Shown here: one piece after another, positions 33,994 to 43,071 of the stretch
Position numbering within the stretch: the first letter of the stretch is position 1
Layout of the letters: each line of letters begins with the position of its first letter
Origin: Brevibacterium sp. ZH18
Lineage (GTDB): Bacteria; Actinomycetota; Actinomycetes; Actinomycetales; Brevibacteriaceae
DNA: 64,000 bases
NCBI RefSeq assembly: GCF_022748595.1
Contig: NZ_JALDSX010000004.1
Location: forward strand, 62,001 to 126,000
Direction: 5' to 3'
Translations under genes and position numbers: made by a program
The notes under the pieces: model-generated
What the model was told of the DNA's origin: nothing
Database searches by the model: none
Seen by the model: only the letters and a program-made list of their open reading frames with translations

Positions 33994-34151
33994 CCCTCCA
34001 TTGAAGCCGAGACTCGGGACCTTGGCTAGCCCCATTCGTGGGCCCACCGGAGTTGGTCGACGCGCAGATCTCCACCCGCCGAGGTTGTTCTGCCGTTTCC
34101 CTCGTCCCCGCCGTTGCAAGCGGGTACCGTACAGACCATTAGGAGGTGCCC

Positions 34152-36701
34152 ATGTCACGCGATGAGCAGAAGGTCACCGTCGACGGACATCGATTGACGC
34201 TGACCAATCTCGACAAGGTCTTCTATCCCGAGACCGGCACGACCAAAGGAGAGGTGCTCGACTACTACGCGCGCATCTCTGAACACCTGGTTCGGCACGC
34301 CCATGATCGCATCGCCACCCGCAAACGCTGGGTCAACGGAGTCGGCACACCGCAGCAACCGGGTGACGTGTTCTTCGAGAAGAATCTCCCCGAATCGGCA
34401 CCATCGTGGATCACCTCCCGCTCCATCCGTCATTCCACCGGGTCCAAAAGGTACCCGCTGGTCCAGGACCGTGCGACGCTGACCTATCTTGCGCAGATGG
34501 CCTCACTCGAGATCCACATCCCCCAATGGCAGGTCGCGAAGGGGTCAGCCGATCCGGGCACCATCGATTCGATGACACGATACCCGGATCGCATGGTGTT
34601 CGATCTCGACCCCGGCCCGGGGCGTGGACTGGCCGATTGCATCGAGGTCGCACAGCTGGTGAGAGAGCTGCTGAACGGGATGGGTCTCGACTCCCACCCG
34701 GTGACCAGCGGTTCCAAGGGAATCCACCTCTATGCACCGCTCGATGCGTCAGCGTCCAGTCAGCAGATCTCCGACGTCGCCCACGAATTGGCCCGCAGCC
34801 TCGAAGCCGATCATCAGGGCCTCATCGTCTCGGCCATGAAGAAGAGCCTGCGAGAGAACAAGGTGCTCATCGACTGGTCCCAGAACTCCGCGGCGAAGAC
34901 GACGGTCGCTCCCTACTCTCTTCGCGGACGGTTCACACCCACGGTGGCGGCACCGCGAACCTGGGACGAACTCGACGACCCCTCCGCTGTCGGGCAACCG
35001 CACTTCGAGGACGTCCTCGAGCGGATCGATGACCTCGGAGATCTGCTCGAACCGTTGGCGAAGACCGCAGGCGATTCCGCAGATCCAGCACCCACCTCGG
35101 CGAAGCCATCACCCGCATCGGCGGGGGCACCCCGCGATCGTCTCGACATCTACCGGTCGAAGCGTGATCCGAAGCGCACCAGCGAACCGGTGCCCGACAG
35201 CCACGGCTCCAGCGGGGACGAGCTCACTTTCGTGATCCAGGAACACCATGCCAGCACCCTCCACTGGGACTTCCGGCTCGAACACGACGGAGTCCTGGTT
35301 TCGTGGGCGCTGCCGAAAGGGCCGCCCACGGATCCGAAGACCAATCATCTGGCGATCCAGACCGAGGACCACCCTGTCGAATACGGAAGCTTCGAAGGCA
35401 TGATCGCGAAAGGCCAATACGGTGCCGGCGAGGTCACGATCTGGGACTCAGGGACTTACGAGCTCGAGAAATGGAAGGAGGGTCGTGAGATCATCGCTGT
35501 TCTCCACGGGGCCGAGGACGGTGGACTTGGAGGAGTGCGACGGTTCGCACTGTTCAACACCGGCGAGCACGGGCCGAACAAGGAACCCGCGAAGAACTGG
35601 ATGATCCACCTGACCAAAGACTCGCCCAAGAACACATCTAAGAACTCATCCAAAAACACATCCAAGAGCTCGCCGAGGCGGGGCTCGGCCACATCTGAGA
35701 ACACCGATTCCGATCGCGCCGAGCCCACGGATATGGCACCGATGCTGGCCAGTATCGGCAGTCTCCGCTCCGTTCGGCGCCAGGCCGAGGACTGGGCGTT
35801 CGAAATGAAGTGGGACGGAATCCGTGCGCTCGCCACGGTTCGCCCCGGCACACCCGGCACAGAGGGATCGTCCGGGTCGATCGCACTGACCAGCCGCAAC
35901 GGCCACGATATGACAAAGGCCTACCCCGAACTGATGGAGCTCGCCACTTGTGTGGACGTCGATTGCATCCTTGACGCAGAGATCGTCGCACTCGGCCCGG
36001 GCAGTCGCCCGGACTTCGGGCGACTCCAGCGCAGAATGGGGCTGACGCGTGAGAGCGACATTGAGCGCGAACGTGAACGCACACCGGTGCATCTGATGGT
36101 CTTCGACGTGCTGCACGCTGACGGCACCTCTCTGCTGAAGACCCCGTATCTCGAACGTCGCGAACGGCTCCACGACTTGGTCACCGAGGGTGAGCACGTC
36201 CATGTGCCTTCCGCCTTCGAAGGAACCGTCGACGAGGCGTTGGAGGCCAGCCGTGAACTCCAGCTCGAAGGAGTCATGGCGAAGCAGACCGGCAGCACCT
36301 ATCTGCCGGGCCGCCGGACACGAACCTGGGCCAAGCTCAAACATTCCTTCACCCGAGACGTGATCATCGTCGGGTGGCGCACCGGCAAGGGGGAGCGCTC
36401 GGCGACCTTCGCCTCACTGCTGCTGGCCGCCCACGACAAGAACGGCCTGGTCTATCTGGGACGTGTGGGCACCGGCTTCGACGACCACCAGTTGCAGTCT
36501 CTGCGGGCCAAACTCGATCGGCTGAGCCGGAAGACACCTCCACTGGATGTTCCTGCCGCCGAGTCACGTGATGCGAACTGGGTGCGGCCCAGCCTCGTCG
36601 GCGAGGTCCAATTCGGAGGGATCACCAAGGACGGTCGTCTGCGTCATCCTGTGTGGCGTGGGCTTCGCGAGGACATCGACCCGGAGGAGGTGACCGCCTG
36701 A
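34152..36701 (+). CDS. ligD: Three-domain NHEJ ligase/polymerase/nuclease LigD
   Basis: 849 residues from ATG 34152, with TAGGAGG upstream. Polymerase/primase domain about residues 1-290, with catalytic MVFDLDPGPGRG (Asp 151/153) and TSGSKGIHLYAPL. 3'-phosphoesterase about 335-485, with EHHASTLHWDFRLEHDG (His 365/366). ATP-dependent ligase about 530-849, with the adenylated Lys 553 in EMKWDGIRA and AKLKHSFTRDVIIVGW as a later motif. A Ser/Lys/Asn-rich linker joins the last two. The domain order equals mycobacterial LigD. With Ku it repairs double-strand breaks. A hairpin (36694-36710) covers its stop. Confidence 0.96.
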   Translation: MSRDEQKVTVDGHRLTLTNLDKVFYPETGTTKGEVLDYYARISEHLVRHAHDRIATRKRWVNGVGTPQQPGDVFFEKNLPESAPSWITSRSIRHSTGSKRYPLVQDRATLTYLAQMASLEIHIPQWQVAKGSADPGTIDSMTRYPDRMVFDLDPGPGRGLADCIEVAQLVRELLNGMGLDSHPVTSGSKGIHLYAPLDASASSQQISDVAHELARSLEADHQGLIVSAMKKSLRENKVLIDWSQNSAAKTTVAPYSLRGRFTPTVAAPRTWDELDDPSAVGQPHFEDVLERIDDLGDLLEPLAKTAGDSADPAPTSAKPSPASAGAPRDRLDIYRSKRDPKRTSEPVPDSHGSSGDELTFVIQEHHASTLHWDFRLEHDGVLVSWALPKGPPTDPKTNHLAIQTEDHPVEYGSFEGMIAKGQYGAGEVTIWDSGTYELEKWKEGREIIAVLHGAEDGGLGGVRRFALFNTGEHGPNKEPAKNWMIHLTKDSPKNTSKNSSKNTSKSSPRRGSATSENTDSDRAEPTDMAPMLASIGSLRSVRRQAEDWAFEMKWDGIRALATVRPGTPGTEGSSGSIALTSRNGHDMTKAYPELMELATCVDVDCILDAEIVALGPGSRPDFGRLQRRMGLTRESDIERERERTPVHLMVFDVLHADGTSLLKTPYLERRERLHDLVTEGEHVHVPSAFEGTVDEALEASRELQLEGVMAKQTGSTYLPGRRTRTWAKLKHSFTRDVIIVGWRTGKGERSATFASLLLAAHDKNGLVYLGRVGTGFDDHQLQSLRAKLDRLSRKTPPLDVPAAESRDANWVRPSLVGEVQFGGITKDGRLRHPVWRGLREDIDPEEVTA

Positions 36702-36710
36702 GTCAGGCGG
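36694..36710. terminator. Hairpin overlapping the ligD stop codon
   Basis: CCGCCTG (36694-36700), AGT and CAGGCGG (36704-36710) form a 7-bp stem with a 3-nt loop. No T-run follows; possible terminator. Confidence 0.4.
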
Positions 36711-36829
36711 AGGTCGAGCATGCTCGCGTCGCAGACCACGTCGGTGACAACGGGGGTTACAAGACTCCCCGGAGACTGTTAATGTGACGGCACCAGGACG
36801 GTGCATCAACCGAAAGGGGACTCCCGCTC

Positions 36830-37723
36830 ATGAGTGACCAACTGACTTTCCAAGATCCCGTGAAACGGTTTCCGGACATCTCCCCACCCAAACAGGACCA
36901 GCCCGAGCCGGGCCTGGACGTGAAACTGATTCCGGGCACCGACCGAGGTGAAGACAGCTATCGCGGCACCGGCAGGCTCAAAGGCCGCAAAGCACTGATC
37001 ACCGGTGCCGACTCCGGCATCGGCGCGGCGGTCGCCATCGCCTTCGCCCGCGAAGGAGCCGACGTCGCCCTGTCATACCTGCCCGCAGAGGAAGACGATG
37101 CTCGCCACATCTGCGAGGTCATCCGCGAAGCCGGCGGCACAGCGCTGCCACTGCCCGGTGACCTGTCTGATCCTGACTATTGCCAGCAGGTCGTCCATGA
37201 TGCGGCAGACGGACTGGGCGGACTCGACGCCCTGGTGAATAACGCGGGGCGACAGATCGCAGTCGAAGAGATCGAAGACTTGTCCGACGAGCAGTGGGGC
37301 AATACCTTCGAGACCAACATTCGTGCCATGTTCCGCGTGACGAAGACGGCGGTCGGCTATCTGCCCGCCGGCGCAACGATTGTGAACTCAACGTCCGTTC
37401 AAGCGTATTCTCCGTCGACCCACCTGCTGGACTATGCGTCGACAAAGGCTGCGATCAACAACTTCACCAAAGGACTGGCCACACAGCTGGCTCCCCGCGG
37501 CATCCGGGTCAATGCGGTCGCACCCGGCCCGATCTGGACACCCCTGCAGGTCTCCGACGGGCAGCCGAAAGAGGCTCTGCCTCACTTCGGGAAGAACACT
37601 CCGTTGGGGCGAGCCGGTCAGCCGACGGAGCTCGCGCCAGCTTATGTGTTCCTCACCTCGGCGGAGTCGAGTTACGTCCTGGGTGAGACTCTCAACGTCA
37701 ATGGGGGCCAGCCCACGCCCTGA
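36830..37723 (+). CDS. SDR-family oxidoreductase of the YghA/general-stress type
   Basis: 297 residues. The N-terminal about 45 residues (DQPEPGLDVKLIPGTDRGED) are the characteristic extension of the YghA/GSP39 group. Then comes KALITGADSGIGAAVAIAFA (cofactor loop), NNAG at about residue 137, and the catalytic Ser-Tyr-Lys in TSVQAYSPSTHLLDYASTKAA. A classical NAD(P)-dependent dehydrogenase/reductase of unknown substrate, often induced by general stress. Convergent with the flavin-reductase-like relic; a hairpin (37714-37737) lies at its stop. Confidence 0.92.
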   Translation: MSDQLTFQDPVKRFPDISPPKQDQPEPGLDVKLIPGTDRGEDSYRGTGRLKGRKALITGADSGIGAAVAIAFAREGADVALSYLPAEEDDARHICEVIREAGGTALPLPGDLSDPDYCQQVVHDAADGLGGLDALVNNAGRQIAVEEIEDLSDEQWGNTFETNIRAMFRVTKTAVGYLPAGATIVNSTSVQAYSPSTHLLDYASTKAAINNFTKGLATQLAPRGIRVNAVAPGPIWTPLQVSDGQPKEALPHFGKNTPLGRAGQPTELAPAYVFLTSAESSYVLGETLNVNGGQPTP

Positions 37724-37737
37724 GGACGCTGGGCGTG
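37714..37737. terminator. Hairpin at the 3' end of the SDR gene
   Basis: CACGCCC (37714-37720), a 10-nt loop and GGGCGTG (37731-37737) form a perfect 7-bp stem between two convergent genes. Possibly a bidirectional terminator. Confidence 0.4.
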
Positions 37738-37751
37738 TGTCATTCAGTCCA

Positions 37752-38003
37752 TCACGGGTGGATCGCTCGCTCGGCGTTGTCGTGGCCCGGGGGCAGGTCG
37801 CTGGCGAAATATGCAGCTCGCAGGCTCGCCTGATAGGTGTGGTTGGCCTTCGACAGCCAGAAACTGTATTGCTCGGGTGACATGCTCGATTGCGAGTGGA
37901 AGCCCACCAGGCAACCGGCCTGTTCGTTCTCCGCGGCGGTGGTGACCACGATCAGAGCGGAGTCGGTGGACACCATCAGTTCGTCGAATGCTTCCTCACT
38001 CAT
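37752..38003 (-). CDS. Flavin-reductase-like protein with internal deletion
   Basis: 83 residues from ATG 38003, with GAGAGGA upstream. The first about 70 residues (FDELMVSTDSALIVVTTAAE, CLVGFHSQSSMSPEQYSFWL) match the N-terminus of the flavin-reductase-like family. The expected central part, including the segment after HTYQASLRAAYFA that normally goes on to the rest of the barrel, is absent. The protein jumps straight to a DLPPGHDNAERAIHP end like the usual C-terminal tail. Full members are about 160 residues. The frame is intact, so a short protein may be made, but an FMN-binding barrel is unlikely. Probably a recent deletion allele. Confidence 0.65.
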   Translation of the reverse strand: MSEEAFDELMVSTDSALIVVTTAAENEQAGCLVGFHSQSSMSPEQYSFWLSKANHTYQASLRAAYFASDLPPGHDNAERAIHP

Positions 38004-38252
38004 GACTGGTCCTCTCTGCGCCATGCCGTTCAGCAACGAGCCGCGCCTGGGCTTGCGATCCTGTGACGCGGCGAAGGGCTCCGTCGCAACGGTGTCGTCG
38101 TGCGTTAAACGTACGCCCCTGGCTGACGGCGGACAAGTATGACGCCAGTCTGTTGGACTTCAGTCGGGCTCAGAACACCTGCGTTAGAGCTGCGAGACTA
38201 CATCGATGCCGATGATGTGCGGCACGGTTCCTGACACTCGATGGTGATCTGC

Positions 38253-38269
38253 GTTACCGTCGGGGTAAC
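38253..38269. promoter_or_regulatory. Inverted repeat upstream of chaB
   Basis: GTTACC (38253-38258), GTCGG and GGTAAC (38264-38269) form a perfect 6-bp inverted repeat about 35 bp before the start. In the decayed copy near 32885 the left arm is changed to GTTGCC. A possible operator or promoter element. The rest of the 38004-38304 gap shows nothing recognisable. Confidence 0.35.
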
Positions 38270-38304
38270 CGTGAACTCCACGAATGTGAGGAGATGTGGT
38301 CACC

Positions 38305-38721
38305 ATGCCGAAACTCAGCAGTGCCGGAGTACCGAAGAAGTCAGAGCTCCCGGCGACCTTGCGACACTCCGATGCCAAGGCTCAGCGCACCTTCGCCAAA
38401 GCCTATGACTCCGCAATGGAGGAATACGACGACGAAGAGCGCGCTCACCGGGTGGCCTACGACGCGCTGAAGCACACCCACGAGAAGGTCGGCGACAAGT
38501 GGGAGCCGAAATCAACATCTGGGCCATCCGACGCGCAGGCCAAGGGCGGAAAGAACACTGACCGCCCAACCGCTGGTGGGGTGGACGCGAATGCGACGAA
38601 GGACCACCTGTACCAGCAGGCGACTCGGCTGAAGATCCCGGGACGTTCGAAGATGAGCAAGAACGAACTCATTGACGCTCTCGAACGCGAAAGCAGCAGG
38701 CAGACGAAGAAGAACGACTGA
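38305..38721 (+). CDS. chaB: ChaB-family protein with C-terminal Rho-N/SAP-like motif
   Basis: 138 residues from ATG 38305, with GAGGAG about 11 bp upstream; GTG 38296 would add three residues. Residues about 8-70 are the ChaB domain: GVPKKSELPATLRHSDAKAQ, then SAMEEYDDEERAHRVAYDAL. The C-terminus (TKDHLYQQATRLKIPGRSKM, SKNELIDALER) resembles a short Rho-N or SAP-like helical motif that could bind nucleic acid. ChaB was named as a cation-transport regulator in E. coli, but actinobacterial members are linked to stress genes. It is near ku/ligD and has a decayed duplicate at 32937. Confidence 0.88.
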   Translation: MPKLSSAGVPKKSELPATLRHSDAKAQRTFAKAYDSAMEEYDDEERAHRVAYDALKHTHEKVGDKWEPKSTSGPSDAQAKGGKNTDRPTAGGVDANATKDHLYQQATRLKIPGRSKMSKNELIDALERESSRQTKKND

Positions 38722-38730
38722 AGCCTGGCC

Positions 38731-39324
38731 TCAGAATACCGGGGGAGTCATCGTGGCGATGAGGACCACCTCGGCGTCACCGAGGACACGGAACCAGTGC
38801 GGTTGGTCTCCCCAGTAGGTGATGCTGTCACCGGCTGCGAGCGTGTACCCGTCGTCGCCGATCTGGAAATAGCAGGTGCCCTCGAGGACGAACAGGCATT
38901 CCTCGGCGCGATGGTGGGTGAAGGGCACTGACTCGTTGGAGTACCCCGACGGGATCCGCACCTTGAGCACCAGCAGTGCGCCGTTCATCGTCGGAGTCAG
39001 CAGCTCATAGACGAGTCCACGATCGGTGACCTGCAGCTGCCGGCGGCCATCGGCGCGGACCACGCGATTGTCGGCAGGTTCCTCGCCCGAGTCGAAGAAG
39101 CGTCCGACTGGCACATCAAAGGCCTTGGCGATCTTGAGCAGCGTGAGATAAGCGGGATTGCCGCGCCCACGTTCGATCTGACTCAGCAGGCCCTGACTGA
39201 CCCCAGCCACTCGGCTGAGGTCAGTCAAGGTCATCCCGGCCGATTCCCGCAGCCTGCGAATGAGCGCGCCCATGTACTCAACACTCGGGTCAGCCGCAGG
39301 CGGCAGGACATTCTCGGCGCTCAT
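38731..39324 (-). CDS. XRE-family regulator with C-terminal cupin sensor
   Basis: 197 residues. Residues about 18-75 are an XRE HTH: IRRLRESAGMTLTDLSRVAG, VSQGLLSQIERGRGNPAYLT. Residues about 115-190 are a cupin_2 beta-barrel: FTHHRAEECLFVLEGTCYF, AAGDSITYWGDQPHWFRV. This architecture regulates small-molecule metabolism (amino acids, polyamines, antibiotics). Target unknown; it is convergent with chaB and lies 60 bp downstream of mdh on the same strand, in the same orientation. Confidence 0.92.
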   Translation of the reverse strand: MSAENVLPPAADPSVEYMGALIRRLRESAGMTLTDLSRVAGVSQGLLSQIERGRGNPAYLTLLKIAKAFDVPVGRFFDSGEEPADNRVVRADGRRQLQVTDRGLVYELLTPTMNGALLVLKVRIPSGYSNESVPFTHHRAEECLFVLEGTCYFQIGDDGYTLAAGDSITYWGDQPHWFRVLGDAEVVLIATMTPPVF

Positions 39325-39386
39325 GGGTACCTTCGGTCAACGGGGCATCAGACTTTCGAGAATATCAGCACCCCGGGGACGCGATC

Positions 39387-40373
39387 TCAGATCAGGCCGA
39401 GACCAGTCACGGCCTCACGCTCCTCGGCGAGCTCAGCCGTGGTGGCGTCGATCATCCTGCGGCTGAAGTCGTTGATCTCCAGTCCCTGCACGATCTCCCA
39501 GTTCCCGTCTGACGTCGTCACGGGATAGGAGCAGATCAGTCCCTCGGGCACCCCATAGGAGCCATCGGAGACCACAGCCATCGAGGCCCAGTCGCCTTCG
39601 GGGGTGCCGTGCAGCCAGTCATGGGCGGCGTCGATTGTCGCCGCGGCAGCGGACGCCGCTGAGGAGGACCCCCGCGCTTCGATGATTGCGGCACCGCGCC
39701 CGGAAACCGTGGGGATGAGATCGTTTTCGACCCAGGACTGGTCGCCGATGACCTCGGCGGCATTCCTTCCGCCGATTTCTGCGTGGTAGATGTCGGGATA
39801 CTGCGTGGCTGAGTGATTGCCCCAGATCGTCATCCTGGATATATCGGCGACCGATACTGCGGCCTTTTTTGCCAACTGTGCGAGGGCGCGATTGTGGTCT
39901 AAGCGGGTCAGCGCGCTGAAACGTTCGGCGGGGACATCGGGCGCATTGCTCATTGCGATCAGCGCATTGGTGTTGGCCGGATTCCCGGTGACTCCGATAC
40001 GCACATCGTCGGCGGCGACTTTATTGAGCGCCTTGCCTTGGGCGGTGAAGATCGCACCATTGGCTTCGAGGAGGTCGCTGCGCTCCATGCCCTCAGACCG
40101 GGGTCGAGCGCCGACGAGTAGGGCGAGGTTGACTCCGTCGAAGATGTGCTCGGCCGAATCGCCGATTTCGACTGAGTTGAGAGTGGGGAAGGCACAGTCC
40201 TCGAGTTCCATGACCACGCCCTCGAGGGCGGTCAGTGCTGGTGTGATTTCCAACAAGCGCAGTTGAACTGGAGTGTCGGGGCCGAAGAGCGCGCCGCTGG
40301 CAATGCGGAAGAGGAGACTGTAGCCGATCTGACCGGCAGCACCGGTGACGGCGACTTTAACGGGAGTGTTCAT
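39387..40373 (-). CDS. mdh: Malate dehydrogenase (NAD-dependent)
   Basis: 328 residues from ATG 40373 with AAGGAG upstream. The cofactor loop is [20 protein letters not shown]; substrate Arg residues lie in [15 protein letters not shown]; the catalytic [14 protein letters not shown] carries the active His. The length matches the actinobacterial group-2 (eukaryote-cytosolic-like) MDH. It oxidises malate to oxaloacetate in the TCA cycle. Its cupin-XRE neighbour could be a regulator, but no operator was found. Confidence 0.96.
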   Translation of the reverse strand: MNTPVKVAVTGAAGQIGYSLLFRIASGALFGPDTPVQLRLLEITPALTALEGVVMELEDCAFPTLNSVEIGDSAEHIFDGVNLALLVGARPRSEGMERSDLLEANGAIFTAQGKALNKVAADDVRIGVTGNPANTNALIAMSNAPDVPAERFSALTRLDHNRALAQLAKKAAVSVADISRMTIWGNHSATQYPDIYHAEIGGRNAAEVIGDQSWVENDLIPTVSGRGAAIIEARGSSSAASAAAATIDAAHDWLHGTPEGDWASMAVVSDGSYGVPEGLICSYPVTTSDGNWEIVQGLEINDFSRRMIDATTAELAEEREAVTGLGLI

Positions 40374-40736
40374 AGATTGTGCTCCTTAACTGTGGTCGGA
40401 GATTGACGCATGCGATGCGGGCCCTTCGCGTGTGCATATGACCGTGATTGTCATCTGCTTGAATGTGCGCGACGGCGATGTTCTTCTGCGAACACGCCAA
40501 GAACGTCACTTCATTGCCGAGGACGCCGCGCGGCATGACGAGGAATCCACTTCCTTGTTGAGGCCCGTCACGGTCGCTTGTACGGCATCGCTGCGTTGGA
40601 CGGTCACTGCAATTCCTCAGGAGAGAAATTTGTGACGAACCGATTCTATTCGACTCACCACCGCTGGGCATCAATAGGGACTCAGATTTCGTCCGCAGGC
40701 ACGGCGTTCACGACTAGATTATGGTCCCGACTAAAT
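40374..40736. other. Intergenic region upstream of mdh, no gene supported
   Basis: About 360 bp before the terminator of the gdpD-like gene. Open frames exist on both strands but none has a ribosome binding site with recognisable protein content. It must contain the mdh promoter; I could not assign the -35/-10 with confidence. Confidence 0.4.
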
Positions 40737-40779
40737 CTCGGCACCCAAGCGGAGCGAATCGCTCTGCTTGGGTGCCGAG
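40737..40779 (-). terminator. Strong stem-loop terminator of the GDPD gene
   Basis: CTCGGCACCCAAGC (40737-40750) and GCTTGGGTGCCGAG (40766-40779) are perfect 14-bp arms, and the loop itself can pair further (GAGCG/CGCTC). It lies 11 bp beyond the stop of the GDPD gene at 40791. A weak A/T stretch (GATTTAG) follows in the minus direction. The most stable hairpin noticed in the window. Confidence 0.75.
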
Positions 40780-40790
40780 GACGTTGCCCG

Positions 40791-41654
40791 CTATTTCGTC
40801 CAGGCGTCATCCGTGAAGTAGCCGTCGATCCAGCCGGGCAGGCGGTGCCCGTCCTTCGACGTCTTGAGGGTGTAGGGGGCCACGTGGAAGCCTGCCTTGT
40901 CGAGCTTGCGCAGGTCCCGAGTCGGCAGATTCTTGCTGGGGCCGACCCATTCGATGCCCGCGTCGGAGATCTCGTCGAACGACTGCTTCGGCAGAGTCGC
41001 GCCCATGAGGTAGAGCGAGGTGTACCCGCGCTTGGCGATCGTCTTCGCCGCCTCGAAGTCGAAGGACTGGACTATGAGCGAGTCCGAAAGACCGCGTTCG
41101 TCGAATTCGTCGAGGACCTGATCAACCTCCGCCGAGGTGGCTCCGGGTTTGATCTCGGGCACCATGACGACCTCCCCGCCGAGTTCGTCGAGCGCCTCGT
41201 CGAGAGTCACCGTCTCTGCTTCGGCTCCGCCGGTGGGGCTCTTGATTGTCGCTGAGTTCCACTCCTCGAGGCTGAGGTCGCGGATCGGTCCGCTGACCCC
41301 GTTGAGCGTCCTATCGGCTGTGTCGTCGTGGATGAGGACGGGGGTGCCGTCTTCGAGGAACTGAATGTCCATTTCGGGGAGGAACCCGTCCTTCACCGAG
41401 GCGGTGAATCCTTCCATGGATTCCTCCGGGTAGACCGCGGCGCCACCTCGGTGGGAGATCGTCGTCGGGTACGTCAGGTCGGACACCCGATCCGGCGCGG
41501 CAGGGGAGGGGTGAGCCGGTCCGGCAGAAATGGGTCCGGGGGAAGCAGTCGCCGGTGCGGCTGCGGTACCGGCGATGACAGCTAGTGAGAGTGCTGCAGC
41601 CGAGACGATCGAAGCGGGACGTGGACGGAACATTTTTGAATTGGTAGAAGTCAC
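40791..41654 (-). CDS. Secreted glycerophosphodiester phosphodiesterase-like protein
   Basis: 287 residues with an N-terminal signal peptide (SIVSAAALSLAVIAGTAAAP, followed by an ATA-S cleavage region). The GDPD TIM barrel starts with TTISHRGGAAVYPEESMEGF (catalytic HRG; the usual PEN is PEE), then PVLIHDDTADRTLNG (HD) and VMVPEIKPG. The enzyme would release glycerol-3-phosphate outside the membrane, possibly from teichoic acid or phospholipid breakdown, which would fit the phosphopolymer locus that starts 1.4 kb away. A Met 8 start is also possible. Confidence 0.88.
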   Translation of the reverse strand: MTSTNSKMFRPRPASIVSAAALSLAVIAGTAAAPATASPGPISAGPAHPSPAAPDRVSDLTYPTTISHRGGAAVYPEESMEGFTASVKDGFLPEMDIQFLEDGTPVLIHDDTADRTLNGVSGPIRDLSLEEWNSATIKSPTGGAEAETVTLDEALDELGGEVVMVPEIKPGATSAEVDQVLDEFDERGLSDSLIVQSFDFEAAKTIAKRGYTSLYLMGATLPKQSFDEISDAGIEWVGPSKNLPTRDLRKLDKAGFHVAPYTLKTSKDGHRLPGWIDGYFTDDAWTK

Positions 41655-41770
41655 GAGCGCGACGCTACGGGCGCCGAGTAAGCTCCCGGAGGACCGAAAG
41701 TGAACAGCAGAATGAGAGCAGGCGAATGATGTCAGCTGCTCGGAGACAGGTCACTCTCGCCTGAGTGGTC

Positions 41771-42919
41771 TCACATCCATTTCTTCTTCTTGAATACCGT
41801 GTAGAGGACGATACCCAGGCCCAGCATGAGACCGAGCGCCATGGGGTAGCCAAAGGCCCAGTGCAGCTCGGGCATGACATCGAAGTTCATGCCGTAGATC
41901 GCCCCGATCAGTGTGGGGGCGAAGAGGATGGCCGCCCAGCCGGAGATCTTCTTCATGTCCTCGTTCTGGCGTTGGGCCACAAGCGTGGAGTTGACGTTGA
42001 GGATCTGGGACAGGGCTTCGCGCAGCTCGGCGGACTCGGCAAGGACGCGGGTGAGGTGGTCGGTGACGTCATCGAGGTAGGCCTGGAGTTCGCCGGGGAT
42101 CGCATACTTCGTCGCGCCGTTGCCCAACCTCTGCGTGAGCCGGTTGAGATGAGTCGTGGTGTGGAGGACGTCGATGACCTCTTGGCTGAGCAGATAGATG
42201 CGCTCGGCTGCTGCGGTGTCGCCGCTGAAGACCTGTCGTTCGATCCCGTCCTTGTCGTCCTGCAGTCCGTCGAGGACAGGGAAGTAGGTGTCGACGGCGG
42301 TATCGAGGAGCCGGTAGACGAGGGCCTCGGGACCCAGTGCGAGCAGTTCCCGGTTCGATGACCACAGGCGCTTCTCGTTGGTGAAGTAAGCATCCATGTC
42401 TTCGCGACGGCTGGGGATCGGCGTGCCGTCGATGAACCGGTCGTCCTGGCACACGATGACGAGGACGTCGCCCTTCATGAGCAGGTGGAATTCCTTGAAC
42501 TCGACTTCCTCAGCTGAGTCGATGTAGACGGCGGATTTGAGGACGACGAAGAGCACGTCGTCGTAGCGTTCGACCTTCGGGCGCTGGTTCGCGTGGAAAA
42601 GGTCCTCGACGAGGACGGTGTGGAGACCCCACGCCGAGGCGACCTCGGCGAGGAGTTCGGGTGTGGAGTAGGGAATGACGATCTGGGTGAACGATCCAGA
42701 GGCCGGAGACTCGGGAACGGGGTCCGAGTGCTCCGAGTGGTCCGAGGAATGGTGGGCCAGTGCCTCGGCGAAGGAGTGCGCCACCGACAGTCCGAGAGGC
42801 TCGCTGTCGACGATCTGACGGGTCAGCAGCATCGGAGTTTCGGGCACTGCGGCAGTCCCGTGGCCCGCCCGCTTGCGGCGGGAGAAAGGTTCGGACTTGT
42901 GTCTGCGCATCTGTGCCAT
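41771..42919 (-). CDS. corA: CorA-type Mg2+/Co2+ transporter
   Basis: 382 residues from ATG 42919 with GGAG 8 bp upstream; the open frame continues upstream but without a site. A large acidic cytoplasmic domain is followed by two C-terminal membrane helices, with the selectivity motif YGMNFDVMPEL between them and a Lys-rich end (FKKKKWM). This is the pentameric CorA channel plan. An N-terminal Ser/His/Asp-rich stretch of about 60 residues precedes the conserved part. Divergent from the first gene of the surface-polymer locus. Confidence 0.94.
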   Translation of the reverse strand: MAQMRRHKSEPFSRRKRAGHGTAAVPETPMLLTRQIVDSEPLGLSVAHSFAEALAHHSSDHSEHSDPVPESPASGSFTQIVIPYSTPELLAEVASAWGLHTVLVEDLFHANQRPKVERYDDVLFVVLKSAVYIDSAEEVEFKEFHLLMKGDVLVIVCQDDRFIDGTPIPSRREDMDAYFTNEKRLWSSNRELLALGPEALVYRLLDTAVDTYFPVLDGLQDDKDGIERQVFSGDTAAAERIYLLSQEVIDVLHTTTHLNRLTQRLGNGATKYAIPGELQAYLDDVTDHLTRVLAESAELREALSQILNVNSTLVAQRQNEDMKKISGWAAILFAPTLIGAIYGMNFDVMPELHWAFGYPMALGLMLGLGIVLYTVFKKKKWM

Positions 42920-43071
42920 CGTTATCGCTCCTTCAGTCGGCTCCTCCCTAAGGTAGTCGACTACGCCGAGCGAATCGATCAGGCAAGTTCGCAGCCACAG
43001 GCCGGTATTCGTCACCCGAGTCTGAGAAGGCACTCCAGGCTGGGGCATCCGCCGCCATGCATAATAGTTCA

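Noticed and set aside
40432-40635. 67-codon plus-strand frame between mdh and the GDPD gene
   Set aside because: No ribosome binding site and no recognisable protein content; the region is better read as the mdh promoter region.
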